DNA of 50,210 nucleotides from Agrococcus sp. (GCA_031179215.1 JAPSIA010000005.1:1-50210), one strand, 5' to 3'. Shown: positions 37,202 through 48,587, counted from the first letter of the stretch. The notes: generated by a model from the letters alone, not told the origin. Made by a program: numbers and translations.

Positions 37202-38368
37202 ATGGAGGCCGACGAGCTGCGACTGCTGCTGACGCGAGAGGGGCTCGCGCTGCTCGAGCGCGCCGAGGCCGGCATGGACGAGCGCACGGACGTCGTGCGC
37301 GAGGTGAGCCGGCTGCGCGCGGAGGGCCACGATCCGCGGCTCGTCGCCGCCGTGCTGACGCAGGCGCGGCTGCGCCGGCGCGCTCAGGCGAAGTTCGGCG
37401 ACTTCGCCCGCGGGATGCTCTTCACCGAGGCCGGGCTCGAGCAGGCGACGCGGCTGCGCGTCGCGGCCCACCACGCGGGGCGGATGCGGGCGGCAGGCGT
37501 GGTCTCGGTCGCCGACCTCGGGTGCGGCATCGGCGCCGACTCGCTCGCCTTCGCGACCCTCGGCATCGAGGTGACGGCCGTCGAGCGCGACGAGGTGACC
37601 GCTGCGATCGCGACGTACAACCTCGCCGACTGGCGCGCATCCGTCGTGCACGGCGACGCGCTCGAGACCCCCGTCGACGTCGAGGCGCTCTGGTTCGACC
37701 CCGCGCGGCGGGAGGGGCGCACGCGGCTCGGCGACCCAGCCGACTGGTCGCCAGCGCTCGACGCCGTCTTCGCGCGAGCGGCCGCGCAGCCCGCGGGCAT
37801 CAAGCTCGCGCCGGGTATCGACCGCGCGCTGCTGCCGCCCGACGCCGAGCACCAGTGGGTCACCGACGGGCTCGAGACCGTCGAGGCCGTCGTGTGGACG
37901 GGACGGCTCGCGCGCGAGGGGGTCGCGCGCAGCGCCCTCGTGCTCGGCGACGGCGTCGCGGCAGAGCTCTCGGGGGACGCCTCGCACCCCGAGCCGGGCG
38001 AGCTGGGCGAGTGGCTCTTCGAGCCCGCCGGCGCCGTGATCCGGGCGGAGCTCATCGGCGCCCTCGCCGAGCGGCTGGGCGCGACGAGCATCAGCGCCGG
38101 GCTCGCCTACCTCAGCGGGCCGGCGCACGTGGCGACGCCGCTCGCGCAGGCGTTCCGCGTGCGCGAGACGCTGCCGCTCGACGAGCGCCGCATCGCGCAG
38201 CGGCTGCGCGAGCTCGGGATCGGCGAGCTCGAGATCAAGAAGCGGGGCGCGGACGTCGACCCCGCGGCGCTGCGCAAGCGGCTCAAGCTCGCCGGCGACG
38301 AGCGCGCGACGCTCTTCGCGACCCGCGTCGGCGGGCGGCACCGGGCGATCCTGGCGGATCGGGCCTGA
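37202..38368 (+). CDS. Class I SAM-dependent methyltransferase with THUMP-like C-terminal domain
   Basis: 388 residues. SAM-binding motif I is VSVADLGCGIGADSLAFATLGIEVTAVERDE (about residues 100-130), followed by VHGDALETPVDVEALWFDPARR for motif IV. The C-terminal 80 residues (QAFRVRETLPLDERRIAQRLRELGIGELEIKKRGADVDPAALRKRLKL) are the THUMP-like domain seen in actinobacterial members of this family. RNA is the likely substrate class by domain, but the target base is not known. ATG at 37202 is favoured by position after TTGACT-GGAGCC. A clear terminator follows. Confidence 0.9.
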   Translation: MEADELRLLLTREGLALLERAEAGMDERTDVVREVSRLRAEGHDPRLVAAVLTQARLRRRAQAKFGDFARGMLFTEAGLEQATRLRVAAHHAGRMRAAGVVSVADLGCGIGADSLAFATLGIEVTAVERDEVTAAIATYNLADWRASVVHGDALETPVDVEALWFDPARREGRTRLGDPADWSPALDAVFARAAAQPAGIKLAPGIDRALLPPDAEHQWVTDGLETVEAVVWTGRLAREGVARSALVLGDGVAAELSGDASHPEPGELGEWLFEPAGAVIRAELIGALAERLGATSISAGLAYLSGPAHVATPLAQAFRVRETLPLDERRIAQRLRELGIGELEIKKRGADVDPAALRKRLKLAGDERATLFATRVGGRHRAILADRA

Positions 38369-38372
38369 AGCG

Positions 38373-38406
38373 CGAGAGCCCGCAGCGCTGCTGCTGCGGG
38401 CTCTCG
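38373..38406. terminator. Terminator between methyltransferase gene and convergent membrane protein gene
   Basis: A 14-bp perfect stem (38373-38386 / 38393-38406) with a 6-nt loop, 4 nt after the methyltransferase stop. The remaining 80 nt to 38486 show nothing further. Confidence 0.8.
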
Positions 38407-38485
38407 GGCCGCCTCGGTCGCGTGCGCCTCGGCTGCACGCGCCTCGTGGCGAGCGACGCTCACCCCAGGGGCGAGCGCGGCGCGA

Positions 38486-39373
38486 TCACATCGAGCCGAT
38501 GGCTGCGAAGTAGTTGAGCCACTGCACCGCGAGCACGATGAACACGATGAGCGAGGCGATGGCGGAGACGAAGCCCACGATCGCGGCGATGAGCGGCCAC
38601 GGCTTGGCCTCGGGGTTCTTCTTCAGCGCGACGAGGCCGACGATGCCGCCCGCGAGGCCGAAGAGGAAGCCCGTGCCGCTGATGAAGGTGCCGAGCAGGC
38701 CCAGGCCGGAGAGGATGATCGCGGTGATCGTGATGCCCTTGAGCCGCTTCTGCCCCGGCTGCGCGTAGGCCGTCGCGGCGTCGCTGTAGCCGCCCTGCTG
38801 GCCGTAGGCGCCCTGCTGGCCGTAGCCGCCCTGGCCATAGCCCGCCTGCTGGCCGTAGCCCTGCGCGGCGGGCGCGCTCTGCCCGTACGGCTGCTGCTCG
38901 TACGACGTGCCGCCGTACGCGGGCGCGCTCGCGCCGTAGGCCGGCTGCTGGCCGTACGGCTGCTGCTCGCCCTGGCCGTAGGGCTGCTCCTGGCCGTAGG
39001 GCTGCTGCTGGCCGTAGGGCTGCTGCTCCTGGCCCGAGGGCTGCTGGCCGTACGGCTGCTCCTGGCCGGGCTGCTGGCCGTAGGGCTGCTGCTCCTGGCC
39101 GGTGGGCTGGCCGTACGCCGGGGCGTGCTGCTGGCCGTAGGGCTGGCCGTAGCTCGCGGCGTCCGGCGCCTGCCCGTAGGCCTGCTCGGGCTGGCCGTAG
39201 CCGGGCGCCGGGGCGTCCTGCGCCTGGCCGAACGAGGGCGCCTGCGGCTGGCCGAAGTCGGGCTGTGCGGCGGCGTCGCCGGCGGGCACCGCGCCATCGG
39301 GCTGGCCCTGCTCGGGCGCGCCCTGGTCGGGTCGACGGAACCGGTCGTCGGCCGGCGGGAACTGGTCGCTCAC
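38486..39373 (-). CDS. Membrane protein with long PYGQ-repeat N-terminal tail (DUF4190-like C terminus)
   Basis: 295 residues. Residues about 1-195 are a low-complexity tail of Gln, Tyr, Gly and Pro dominated by PYGQ/QQPYGQ units. Residues about 205-295 hold two or three membrane segments (ITITAIILSGLGLLGTFI, GFLFGLAGGIVGLVALKK, LIAAIVGFVSAIASLIVFIVLAVQWL) in the manner of DUF4190 proteins. A GTG start at 39373 is preceded by a perfect AAGGAGG. The DNA of the tail is a string of imperfect in-frame repeats and prone to length change. Function unknown. Confidence 0.8.
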   Translation of the reverse strand: MSDQFPPADDRFRRPDQGAPEQGQPDGAVPAGDAAAQPDFGQPQAPSFGQAQDAPAPGYGQPEQAYGQAPDAASYGQPYGQQHAPAYGQPTGQEQQPYGQQPGQEQPYGQQPSGQEQQPYGQQQPYGQEQPYGQGEQQPYGQQPAYGASAPAYGGTSYEQQPYGQSAPAAQGYGQQAGYGQGGYGQQGAYGQQGGYSDAATAYAQPGQKRLKGITITAIILSGLGLLGTFISGTGFLFGLAGGIVGLVALKKNPEAKPWPLIAAIVGFVSAIASLIVFIVLAVQWLNYFAAIGSM

Positions 39374-39468
39374 GAGTACCTCCTTGGGATGCGCGAGTGC
39401 GCGGGCACCACAGTATCCCGCGCCGAGCGCGCGATGCCTGCACCGCGCGTGAACGCGCGCTGAACGAC

Positions 39469-39936
39469 TCAGGGACCGAGCTCGGCCAGCTGCTGCCCGA
39501 TGGAGACGAACCCGGCGACGCCGATGACCGTCGCCGCGGCGAGCGCGACGAGCGTCACCGCGCCGGCGATGATGGCCCAGACGGCGAGCACCTTGCCGTC
39601 GGCACCCGTGCGCTTGATCTGCCCGAGGGCGATGGAGCCGAGCACGACGGCCGCGATCGAGCCGAGCCCGAGGAGGATCGTCGCACCCGCGGCGGCGGCC
39701 GCGACCGCGAGCACCGCGAGCAGGTTGGTCGGCGGGCCGGGATGCGTCGGGGCGCTCCACGCGCGCGGCTGCGGCGGGGCGGGCCAGCCGCCCGCCTGCG
39801 CGGGAGACCAGCCGCCCGCCTGGGCGGGAGACCAGCCGCCCGCCTGTGCCCCCTGCGGCTGCACGCCCCGCGGCTGCACGCCCTGCGGGTGCGCGACCTG
39901 CGCGTGCGGATCCTGCGGCGTCCATCCGGCGCTCAT
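39469..39936 (-). CDS. DUF4190-like membrane protein with Gly/Pro/Gln-rich tail
   Basis: 155 residues. The N-terminal 65 residues are disordered with repeats (AQAGGWSPAQAGGW, PQGVQPRGVQPQGAQ). Two membrane segments follow ([29 protein letters not shown] and VLAVWAIIAGAVTLVALAAATVIGVAGFV), separated by SIALGQIKRTGADGK, the signature loop of DUF4190. It sits beside the PYGQ-tailed protein and looks like a shorter relative. ATG at 39936 has GGGAGC upstream. Function unknown. Confidence 0.78.
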   Translation of the reverse strand: MSAGWTPQDPHAQVAHPQGVQPRGVQPQGAQAGGWSPAQAGGWSPAQAGGWPAPPQPRAWSAPTHPGPPTNLLAVLAVAAAAAGATILLGLGSIAAVVLGSIALGQIKRTGADGKVLAVWAIIAGAVTLVALAAATVIGVAGFVSIGQQLAELGP

Positions 39937-40006
39937 CGTCCGCTCCCTTCGTCGCATCCATCCTGCCTCGCCGACCTGAGCATGCGCTCGGCCGTGCGCC
40001 CCGGCG

Positions 40007-41071
40007 TCACGCGACGACCTGCACGACGCTCGCCTCGAGCGTCGACTCGGCCGCGAAGCCCGGCTCGCTCGGGGCATCGCCGCGCGCGACGAGCATCGCG
40101 CCGACCGCGGCGATCATCGCGCCGTTGTCGGTGCAGAGGTCGAGGGGCGGGATGCGGAGGGCGACGCCCGCGGCTGCGCTGCGCTCGGCGGCGACCTCGC
40201 GCAGCCGCCGGTTCGCGACGACGCCGCCGCCGAGCAGCAGCCGGGGGATGCCGTGCGCCGCGCACGCGTCGAGCGCCTTGGCGACGAGCACGTCGACGAC
40301 CGCTTCGCGGAAGCTCGCGGCGACGTCGGCGACCGGCAGCGGCTCCCCCGTCGCCTCAGCGCGCTCGACGTGCCGCGCGACGGCCGTCTTGAGGCCCGAG
40401 AACGAGAAGTTCCAGCGGTGCCGCTCCCGATCCTTCGGCGCCGTGAGCCCGCGCGGGAACGCGATCGCGGCCGGGTCGCCGCCGACGGCCGCCGCGTCGA
40501 TCGAGGGACCGCCCGGATAGCCGAGCCCCAGCAGCCGCGCGGTCTTGTCGAAGGCCTCGCCCGCGGCGTCGTCGATCGTCTCGCCCAGCAGCTCGACGTC
40601 GCCCGCGAGGTCGCGCACGAGCAGCAGCGAGGTGTGGCCGCCGGAGACGAGCAGCGCGATCGTCGGCAGCTCGAGCGGCTCGCCGGAGAGCACGTCGGCG
40701 GCGACGTGGCCCACGAGGTGGTTGACGCCGTAGAGCGGCAGCTCGCGCGCGGTGGCGAGGCCCTTCGCGGCGCCGATCCCCACCATGAGCGCACCGGCGA
40801 GGCCCGGGCCCGCGGTCACGGCGACCGCGTCGATGTCGTCGAGGGTCATGCCCGCATCGGCGAGCGCGGCGCGGATCGTCGGCTCCATGGCCTCGAGGTG
40901 CGCGCGAGCGGCGATCTCCGGCACGACGCCGCCGAAGCGCGCGTGGAGCTCCATCGACGAGGCGATGCGGTTCGCGAGCAGCTCGGTGCCGCGCACGATG
41001 CCGACGCCCGTCTCGTCGCAGCTCGTCTCGATGCCGAGCACGACGGGTGCCCGCGTGCCGGGTGCGCTCAT
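40007..41071 (-). CDS. tsaD: tRNA t6A37 threonylcarbamoyltransferase subunit TsaD
   Basis: 354 residues; transfers the threonylcarbamoyl group to A37 of ANN-decoding tRNAs with TsaB and TsaE. ASKHA-fold blocks: [34 protein letters not shown], the metal-binding [17 protein letters not shown] and the C-terminal [15 protein letters not shown] and [18 protein letters not shown] at 41071 overlaps the rimI stop by 4 nt. It is the last gene of the glmS-to-tsaD run. Confidence 0.97.
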   Translation of the reverse strand: MSAPGTRAPVVLGIETSCDETGVGIVRGTELLANRIASSMELHARFGGVVPEIAARAHLEAMEPTIRAALADAGMTLDDIDAVAVTAGPGLAGALMVGIGAAKGLATARELPLYGVNHLVGHVAADVLSGEPLELPTIALLVSGGHTSLLLVRDLAGDVELLGETIDDAAGEAFDKTARLLGLGYPGGPSIDAAAVGGDPAAIAFPRGLTAPKDRERHRWNFSFSGLKTAVARHVERAEATGEPLPVADVAASFREAVVDVLVAKALDACAAHGIPRLLLGGGVVANRRLREVAAERSAAAGVALRIPPLDLCTDNGAMIAAVGAMLVARGDAPSEPGFAAESTLEASVVQVVA

Positions 41072-41565
41072 CTCGGCTCCTCTCGCTTCATGACGACGGC
41101 GTCGACGTCCTCCGGCTGGTAGTAGCGCGGGCGCACGCCGATCTCGTGGAAGCCGACCGAGGCATAGAGCGACCGCGCGACCGGGTTGTCGGCGCGCACC
41201 TCGAGGAAGAGCTCGCGCACGCCGCGCCGGGCGGCCTCGACGAGGAGCTCGGCGAGCAGCGCTCGCCCGATGCCGCGGCCTCGCGCGTCGGCCTCGACGG
41301 CGATCGTCTGCACGTCGCCCTCGACGCCCACGGCGCGCAGCCCCGCGTAGCCGAGCGCGCGCCCGGAGGCGTCCTCGGCGATGAGGTAGCGGCCCCACTC
41401 GCTCGTGACCTCGGCGCGCATCGTCTCCCGCTCCCAGGCGCTCGCCGCGAACGCGGCGCGCTCGATCGCCATGATCGCGTCGAGGTCGGCCGCCTCGGCG
41501 GTGCGGATGCGCACCGGCGCGTCGGGCGCGGCGGCCGCGCCGCCGTCCTCGGGGAGCGCGCTCAC
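41068..41565 (-). CDS. rimI: Ribosomal protein S18-alanine N-acetyltransferase (RimI-like GNAT)
   Basis: 165 residues. GNAT fold with [31 protein letters not shown] (acetyl-CoA loop RGRGIGRA), [24 protein letters not shown] and [18 protein letters not shown]. Its location between tsaB and tsaD is the usual place of rimI in actinobacteria. GTG at 41565 overlaps the tsaB stop by 4 nt. The first 18 residues are a variable leader. Substrate assignment rests on gene order and family. Confidence 0.9.
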   Translation of the reverse strand: MSALPEDGGAAAAPDAPVRIRTAEAADLDAIMAIERAAFAASAWERETMRAEVTSEWGRYLIAEDASGRALGYAGLRAVGVEGDVQTIAVEADARGRGIGRALLAELLVEAARRGVRELFLEVRADNPVARSLYASVGFHEIGVRPRYYQPEDVDAVVMKREEPR

Positions 41566-42143
41566 TGGCTCACCCGCTTGGGGCCCGCCGACGGCGTCGC
41601 GTCGGCATCGCGGAGGTAGAGCGCGCGCTCGACCTCCGCCGCGCCGCGGCCGACCGCTCGCGCGAGGAGGGCGGCGTCGATCGCGGCCGCGTCGATGCGC
41701 TCGAGCGCGGCGTGCGCGCCGGAGGGAGCGGGGACGGCGTCGGCGGGCGCGAGGTGGGGGCCGTCGACGACGAGCCCGTCGACGACGACGCTCCACGCCC
41801 GCTCCTTGCGCCGCACATCCGTCGTCACCTGCGCGCTGCCCTCGGTGACGCCCGCGTGGCTCGCGACGCCGCGGCACGGCACGCCGAGCCCGAGCGCCGT
41901 GGCTCGCGCGGCGGCGATGCCCACGCGGAGGCCCGTGAACGCCCCAGGGCCCATGCCCGCCACGACGAGGCGGATCTCTCCCCGGCGGCCCTCGAGCGCT
42001 CGAGCGAGCATGCCGCCGAGGTGCTCGGCGTGCCGGCGGGTGTCGGCGGCGTGCTCGCGGAAGACGACCGCCTCGCCGTCGAGCACCGCGACCGAGGTGC
42101 CGAGCGAGGTGTCGATCGCGAGCGTCATGCCTTCGGCCGTCAT
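41562..42143 (-). CDS. tsaB: tRNA t6A37 biosynthesis subunit TsaB
   Basis: 193 residues. [18 protein letters not shown] opens the ASKHA fold, and [25 protein letters not shown] is the TsaB signature. It scaffolds TsaD and TsaE. The ATG at 42143 overlaps the upstream fusion gene by 4 nt (ATGA). A second ATG five codons in (42128) would give the more usual N terminus. Confidence 0.94.
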   Translation of the reverse strand: MTAEGMTLAIDTSLGTSVAVLDGEAVVFREHAADTRRHAEHLGGMLARALEGRRGEIRLVVAGMGPGAFTGLRVGIAAARATALGLGVPCRGVASHAGVTEGSAQVTTDVRRKERAWSVVVDGLVVDGPHLAPADAVPAPSGAHAALERIDAAAIDAALLARAVGRGAAEVERALYLRDADATPSAGPKRVSQ

Positions 42144-44020
42144 GCGTCCTCCTGCCCCTCGCCGAGGTCCCGCGCGGCGATCGCGCGCACGCGCGCCGGG
42201 CGCCACGCGGGCCCGTGCCCGCGCAGCCGCACGGTGCGCGGCGAGGCGTCCTCGGTGTCGTCGAGCGCGGTGCCGCGCTCGATGTCGACCCGCAGCCACG
42301 ACTCGAGCGCGTGCTCGAGCGGCGCGCCCCACTCGGCGACGGTGATGGCGCCCTCGAGGTCGAGGTCGAGGTCGTCGAGCTCGGCCTCGTCGTCGGCGTC
42401 GTCGAGCAGGCGGTACGCGTCGACGTGCTGCAGGTCGGGACCCGCCGCGGTGCGGTGCGTGCGCGCGAGCACGAAGGTCGGGCTCTGCACCGTGCCCCGC
42501 GCGCCGAGCGCCCGGCCGATGCCGCGCGTCAGGGTCGTCTTCCCGGCGCCGAGCGGGCCGACGAGCAGCACGGCGTCGCCCGCGCGCAGCTGCGCGCCGA
42601 TGCGCTCGCCCAGCGCCTCCATCGCGTCGGCGTCGGGCACCGATCCCGCGAGCTCGACCGAGACGCGGGGCCCGAGCATGCCGGTGAGCTCCGGCGCGGA
42701 GGCGTGCTCGAGCGCCGCGACGTCGCCGACGCTCGCCGTGCCCTCGCCGAGGTCGAGCACGACCTGGTCCATCGCGACGCGGCCGCGGATCGCGTGCGCC
42801 TCGCCGCCGAGCACGACCGGCCGACCGGTCGCCGAGCGCGTGACGCCGTCGGCGTAGCCGAGGCCGACGAGCGCGAGCGTCGTCGCGCGCGGGGTCGTGT
42901 AGTCGGCGCCGTAGGAGATGCCGAGCCCCGCCTCGACGCGCTTGACGCCGACGACCTCGCCGCGCAGCCGCCGCGGCTCGCCGTCGAGGCCGAGCTCGAG
43001 CGTGCGCCGCGGCGCGAGGTGGGCCGGCGCGTCGCCGTGCGCGCCCGGCTGCGTCGCGGCCGCCATCCGCGTGACCACCTCGTAGCCGATCGTCCCGGCG
43101 GCGACGGCCCACGCATCCGCGCTCGGCTCGCCCGCCGCGGGATCGCCCCACAGCACCGCCTCGCCCGTGAGCGGCGGCTCGATGCGCAGCCGGCGCGGCT
43201 CGACTGCGACGACGCGCGCCGCCGAGCCCCCGACGAGCACGGGAGCGCCGACCGCGGGCAGCAGCCCGTCGTCGAGCCCGGCGCGCGCGACGCCCGCGAC
43301 GACCTCCACGCTCGCGCGCATCGCGGGCGAGAGGCCGAGCATCGCGGCGCCCGCGCCGTCGCCCGCGCCGGGGCCGCTCGGGTCGATGCCGTAGGCGGCC
43401 ATGCCGATGCGCACGAGGTCGAACCTGGCCGCCGGGAGCGCGAGCGCGCCCTGCGAGTTCGCGAGGTGCCGCAGCTCGAGCTCTAGCGGCGCGGCCTCCT
43501 CGAGCGCGTCCGCGAAGTCGGCGAGCTGCGCGCGGTCGGCCTCGCTCGAGGTGCCCGCGAGGTGCGACATCGCGCCGCGGATGCGCGCGCCCGATCGCGC
43601 GAGCTCGATCGCGCGGGCGATCGAGGCGGCGCGGTCGCCGCGCGCGATGCCGTTGCGGCCGAGCCCGGTGTCGAGCTTGAGGTGGATCGTCGCTCCTGCG
43701 GCGGCGGCCGCCTCGAGCTGCGCGAGCGACGACACCGCGACGTCGATCTCGTGGGCGGCCGCGATCCCGAAGTCGGTGTGCGCGCCGTGCAGCCACGCGA
43801 GCACGGGCGCGTCGATGCCGGCGCGGCGCAGCACCATCGCCTCGGCGAGGTCGACGACGCCGAGCATCGCGGCGCCCCCGTCGAGCATCGCCGTCGCGGA
43901 GCGCACGGCGCCGTGCCCGTAGCCGTCGGCCTTCACGACGCCGCACACGGGCACGCCCACGCGCGCGGCGAGCGCGCGCACGTTCGCGGCGATCGCGGCG
44001 GTGTCGACGTCGATGCGCAT
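42140..44020 (-). CDS. Alanine racemase fused to TsaE, with a doubled racemase C-terminal domain
   Basis: 626 residues. Residues 1-230 are the PLP barrel of Alr with K30 ([10 protein letters not shown]), LGRNG and RIGMAAYG. Residues about 231-320 resemble a racemase C-terminal beta-domain lacking the SYG loop and MDQ motif but ending in [20 protein letters not shown]. Residues about 341-455 are a second such domain with the catalytic Tyr ([11 protein letters not shown]370), GLGYADG and AMDQ. Residues about 470-626 are TsaE with Walker [11 protein letters not shown]. It would make D-Ala for peptidoglycan and supply the t6A ATPase. ATG at 44020 directly abuts the acpS stop. Confidence 0.9.
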   Translation of the reverse strand: MRIDVDTAAIAANVRALAARVGVPVCGVVKADGYGHGAVRSATAMLDGGAAMLGVVDLAEAMVLRRAGIDAPVLAWLHGAHTDFGIAAAHEIDVAVSSLAQLEAAAAAGATIHLKLDTGLGRNGIARGDRAASIARAIELARSGARIRGAMSHLAGTSSEADRAQLADFADALEEAAPLELELRHLANSQGALALPAARFDLVRIGMAAYGIDPSGPGAGDGAGAAMLGLSPAMRASVEVVAGVARAGLDDGLLPAVGAPVLVGGSAARVVAVEPRRLRIEPPLTGEAVLWGDPAAGEPSADAWAVAAGTIGYEVVTRMAAATQPGAHGDAPAHLAPRRTLELGLDGEPRRLRGEVVGVKRVEAGLGISYGADYTTPRATTLALVGLGYADGVTRSATGRPVVLGGEAHAIRGRVAMDQVVLDLGEGTASVGDVAALEHASAPELTGMLGPRVSVELAGSVPDADAMEALGERIGAQLRAGDAVLLVGPLGAGKTTLTRGIGRALGARGTVQSPTFVLARTHRTAAGPDLQHVDAYRLLDDADDEAELDDLDLDLEGAITVAEWGAPLEHALESWLRVDIERGTALDDTEDASPRTVRLRGHGPAWRPARVRAIAARDLGEGQEDA

Positions 44021-44386
44021 TCAGGACTCCGCGATGACCGTCGCGGTCGCGATGCCGGCGTCGTGGCTCATCGAGACGTGGAGGCGCAGCGCGCCGACCT
44101 CCGCCGCGCGCGCAGCCGCCGTGCCGCGCAGCTCGAGGCGCGGCTTGCCGTCGGCGGCCTGCAGCACGACGAAGTCGACCCAGCGCGTGCCCGCGGTGGT
44201 GCCGATCGCCTTCTGCGCGGCCTCCTTCGCCGCGAAGCGCGCGGCGAGCGAGGCGAGCGAGCGCGGCTGCCCGTCGCTCTCGAGCTCCTCGGCCGCGAAG
44301 AGGCGCTCGCGCAGCCGGGGCGTGCGGGTGATCGCGCGCTCGAAGCGCGCGAGGTCGACGACGTCGACGCCGAGCCCGACGATCAC
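44021..44386 (-). CDS. acpS: Holo-[acyl-carrier-protein] synthase
   Basis: 121 residues, usual AcpS size. It transfers 4'-phosphopantetheine from CoA to apo-[22 protein letters not shown] carries the Mg-binding Asp, [12 protein letters not shown] is the second signature, and [19 protein letters not shown] closes the fold. It abuts the alr/tsaE start and follows glmS by 42 nt, so it belongs to the same operon. Confidence 0.95.
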   Translation of the reverse strand: MIVGLGVDVVDLARFERAITRTPRLRERLFAAEELESDGQPRSLASLAARFAAKEAAQKAIGTTAGTRWVDFVVLQAADGKPRLELRGTAAARAAEVGALRLHVSMSHDAGIATATVIAES

Positions 44387-44428
44387 GAGCCGCCCGCCTC
44401 GCTCAACCCGCGACGCATCGGCAGCGCC

Positions 44429-46276
<1,848 letters not shown>

Positions 46277-46283
46277 GGCCCCG

Positions 46284-46302
46284 ATCCTAGCGGCGGTAGG
46301 CT
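46284..46302. promoter_or_regulatory. Back-to-back leaderless promoters of glmS and coaA
   Basis: In the 33-nt gap, TAGGAT on the minus strand (46289-46284) is 7 nt from the glmS ATG, and TAGGCT on the plus strand (46297-46302) is 7 nt from the coaA GTG. The two start codons would be the transcript 5' ends. Confidence 0.6.
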
Positions 46303-46309
46303 CGCCCCC

Positions 46310-47242
46310 GTGTCGCACCCGATCCACTCGCCGTTCGTCGAGATCGAGCGAGCTGACTGGGCGCGGCTCGCGCCTCGCACGCCCGACCCCCTCACGGAGG
46401 AGGAGGTGCGGCGGCTGCGCGGGCTGGGGGACCGGCTCGAGCTGCGCGAGGTCGCCGAGGTGTACCTGCCGCTCTCGCGGCTCGTGAGCCTCTACCAGGA
46501 GTCGGCGGCGCGCCTCCACCGCGACACCAACGCGTTCCTCGGCACCACGGCGCAGCCGACCCCCTTCGTCATCGGCGTCGCCGGCAGCGTCGCGGTGGGC
46601 AAGTCGACGACGGCGCGCCTGCTCGAGGAGCTGCTGCGGCGGTGGGAGGGGTCTCCGCGCGTCGAGCTCATCACGACCGACGGCTTCCTGCACCCCAACG
46701 CGGTGCTCGTCGAGCGCGGGCTCATGGAGCGCAAGGGCTTCCCCGAGTCGTACGACCGCCGCGCGCTGCTCGGCTTCGTCTCGCGCGTGAAGTCGGGCGA
46801 GGCGGAGGTGCGTGCCCCCGTCTACTCGCACTTGACGTACGACATCGTGCCCGGCGCCGAGATCGTCGTGCGGCGGCCCGACATCCTCATCGTCGAGGGG
46901 CTCAACGTGCTGCAGCCGCCGCCCTCGGGCGCGCACCTCGCGGTGAGCGACCTGTTCGACTTCTCGATCTACGTGGATGCGCGCACGAGCGCGATCCGCG
47001 AGTGGTACATCGATCGCTTCTGGAAGCTCAAGGAGAGCGCGTTCCAGGATCCGCAGTCGTACTTCCACCGCTTCGCGGACATGTCGCGCACGCAGGCGCG
47101 CATGTACTCCGAGGACGTGTGGGACTCGATCAACGGGCCCAACCTCGTCGAGCACATCCTGCCGACGCGCTCGCGCGCCGATCTCGTGCTCCGCAAGGCC
47201 GACGACCACACGATCCGCTCGGTGCTGCTGCGGAAGCTGTAG
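46310..47242 (+). CDS. coaA: Type I pantothenate kinase
   Basis: 310 residues; phosphorylates pantothenate as the first step to CoA. The P-loop is [13 protein letters not shown] (about residues 89-101). Further blocks are [58 protein letters not shown] and the closing [15 protein letters not shown] at 46310 is the only start compatible with the 7-nt spacing after TAGGCT and with the family N terminus; no ribosome binding site is present. AcpS, which uses CoA, is encoded in the divergent operon. Confidence 0.97.
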   Translation: MSHPIHSPFVEIERADWARLAPRTPDPLTEEEVRRLRGLGDRLELREVAEVYLPLSRLVSLYQESAARLHRDTNAFLGTTAQPTPFVIGVAGSVAVGKSTTARLLEELLRRWEGSPRVELITTDGFLHPNAVLVERGLMERKGFPESYDRRALLGFVSRVKSGEAEVRAPVYSHLTYDIVPGAEIVVRRPDILIVEGLNVLQPPPSGAHLAVSDLFDFSIYVDARTSAIREWYIDRFWKLKESAFQDPQSYFHRFADMSRTQARMYSEDVWDSINGPNLVEHILPTRSRADLVLRKADDHTIRSVLLRKL

Positions 47243-47287
47243 CGGGGCCCCGCGCGGCGCGCCTCCGCGCCCCCGCCTCCCAGCCCC

Positions 47288-47587
47288 GAGTGGCGCCTCC
47301 CATCGCCGAGTGGCGCCTCCCAGCATCGAGTGGCATCTCCCGACACCCAGTGGCGGACTCCAACCTCGAGTGGCGCCTTCGAGCATGGATGCGCGCCTCG
47401 CCCTCGACCGCTCGAGGCGCCAGTCGAGCACGGGAGGCGCCACTCGGTCGCCGCAGGCGCCCCGAGCACCGCAGGCGCCATTCGCTCACCGGAGGCGCCA
47501 CTCGACCACCGCGGGCGCCACTCGATCGCCGCAAGCGCCACTCGATCGCCGCAGGCGCCACTCGAGCGCCGGTGGCGCCGATGTGGG
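47288..47587. repeat. Array of fifteen 20-bp units with GGCGCC cores, orientation switching midway
   Basis: Cores start at 47292, 47312, 47332, 47352, 47372 and 47392, then 47416, 47436, 47456, 47474, 47494, 47514, 47534, 47554 and 47574. Spacing is 20 bp except 24 at the switch and 18 once. Eleven cores are exactly GGCGCC; 47332, 47352, 47392 and 47534 are variants. The first six units read GAGTGGCGCCTCC and the last nine read the complement (GGAGGCGCCACTCG). The array fills the gap between coaA and the EamA gene; no protein is credible because the 20-bp period is not a codon multiple. Confidence 0.9.
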
Positions 47588-47633
47588 AGACGAGCAGCGC
47601 GGCAGGGCGGGGCGCGGCGCGGCGGCAGCGCGG

Positions 47634-48587
47634 CTACGGGCTCGGGATGCCCTCGACGATCGCGGGCCCGCGCGAGCGCGCGGGCGTCCGCAGCTGCCCG
47701 AGCCGCACGAGCAGCACGCCCCCGACGATCGCGGCGGCGCCGAGCCACTGCATGCCGCTCGGCAGGATGGCCAGCAGCAGCGCCGTCCAGAGGATGCCGA
47801 ACATGGGCTCCGAGTAGCCGACGAAGCTCGCGAGCGTCGCGCCGAGGCGGCGGGCGCCGAGGATGCCGAGCACGTAGGAGGAGGCAGTGGCGATGAGGAT
47901 GAGCATGCCCATCGCCGCCCACCACGGCACGGTCGCCCCCGCGAGCACGACCGGCGCGGCCGTCGCGGCGAACGGCAGGAGCCCCGTCGCGGAGGCGATG
48001 CCGAGCAGCACGGCGCCGACGACGAGGCCGAGCCCCGCGAGCGCGATCGGCGGCAGCTCCGAGTCGGCCTTCGACGCGGCGGCCCAGTAGCCGGCATTTC
48101 CGACCGCCGCGCCGAGCGCGAGCAGCACGCCGAGCGGGTGCAGCGCCTCGCCGCCCATCCCCGACACGAGCCCGAGGCCGACGAGCGCGACGGCGGCGCC
48201 GCCGAGCGTGAGGGCGGCCGGCGCTCGCCGCGTCGTCGCCCACGTGAACAGCACGAGCAGCACCGGGCCGAGGAACTCGATCAGCAGCGCGAGCGAGGGG
48301 TCGATGAAGGCGACGGCGCTGAAGAACGCGAGCTGGCACACCGCGACGGCGAGCACGCCGAGCACGAGCACCTCGCGCCACGACCGCAGCACCGCATCCC
48401 AGCGCCCTCGCAGCAGCCACAGGGTCGGCACGAGCAGCACGAGCGCGCCACCGCCGATGCGCACGAGCGTCACGGCGCCCGCGCTCCAGCCGCCGTCGAG
48501 CAGCGCGGCGGCGAAGATGCCGGAGAGCGCGAACGAGGCCGAGCTCGCGAGCGCGAGCGCCAGGCCGACAGGGCGACGGGACTGCAT
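47634..48587 (-). CDS. EamA family (DMT) transporter
   Basis: 317 residues with ten hydrophobic segments in two halves: LALALASSASFALSGIFAAALLD, GAVTLVRIGGGALVLLVPTLWLL, AFIDPSLALLIEFLGPVLLVLFTW, and in the second half ATASSYVLGILGARRLGATLASFVGYSEPMFGILWTALLL. The pairing resembles RhtA/threonine-homoserine-type exporters, but the substrate cannot be read from sequence. ATG at 48587 is divergent from the CGNR gene, with 97 nt between them. The C-terminal tail (TPARSRGPAIVEGIPSP) is unstructured. Confidence 0.88.
   Translation of the reverse strand: MQSRRPVGLALALASSASFALSGIFAAALLDGGWSAGAVTLVRIGGGALVLLVPTLWLLRGRWDAVLRSWREVLVLGVLAVAVCQLAFFSAVAFIDPSLALLIEFLGPVLLVLFTWATTRRAPAALTLGGAAVALVGLGLVSGMGGEALHPLGVLLALGAAVGNAGYWAAASKADSELPPIALAGLGLVVGAVLLGIASATGLLPFAATAAPVVLAGATVPWWAAMGMLILIATASSYVLGILGARRLGATLASFVGYSEPMFGILWTALLLAILPSGMQWLGAAAIVGGVLLVRLGQLRTPARSRGPAIVEGIPSP

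Noticed and set aside
38700-39250. Repetitive DNA with repeated CTGCTGGCCGTA-like words, a possible repeat array
   Set aside because: The period stays in frame and encodes the PYGQ tail of a protein with a strong ribosome binding site; it is coding low complexity.
47288-47587. CRISPR array
   Set aside because: Repeats are only about 13-14 bp in a 20-bp period with no unique spacers of useful length, orientation changes midway, and no cas genes are nearby.
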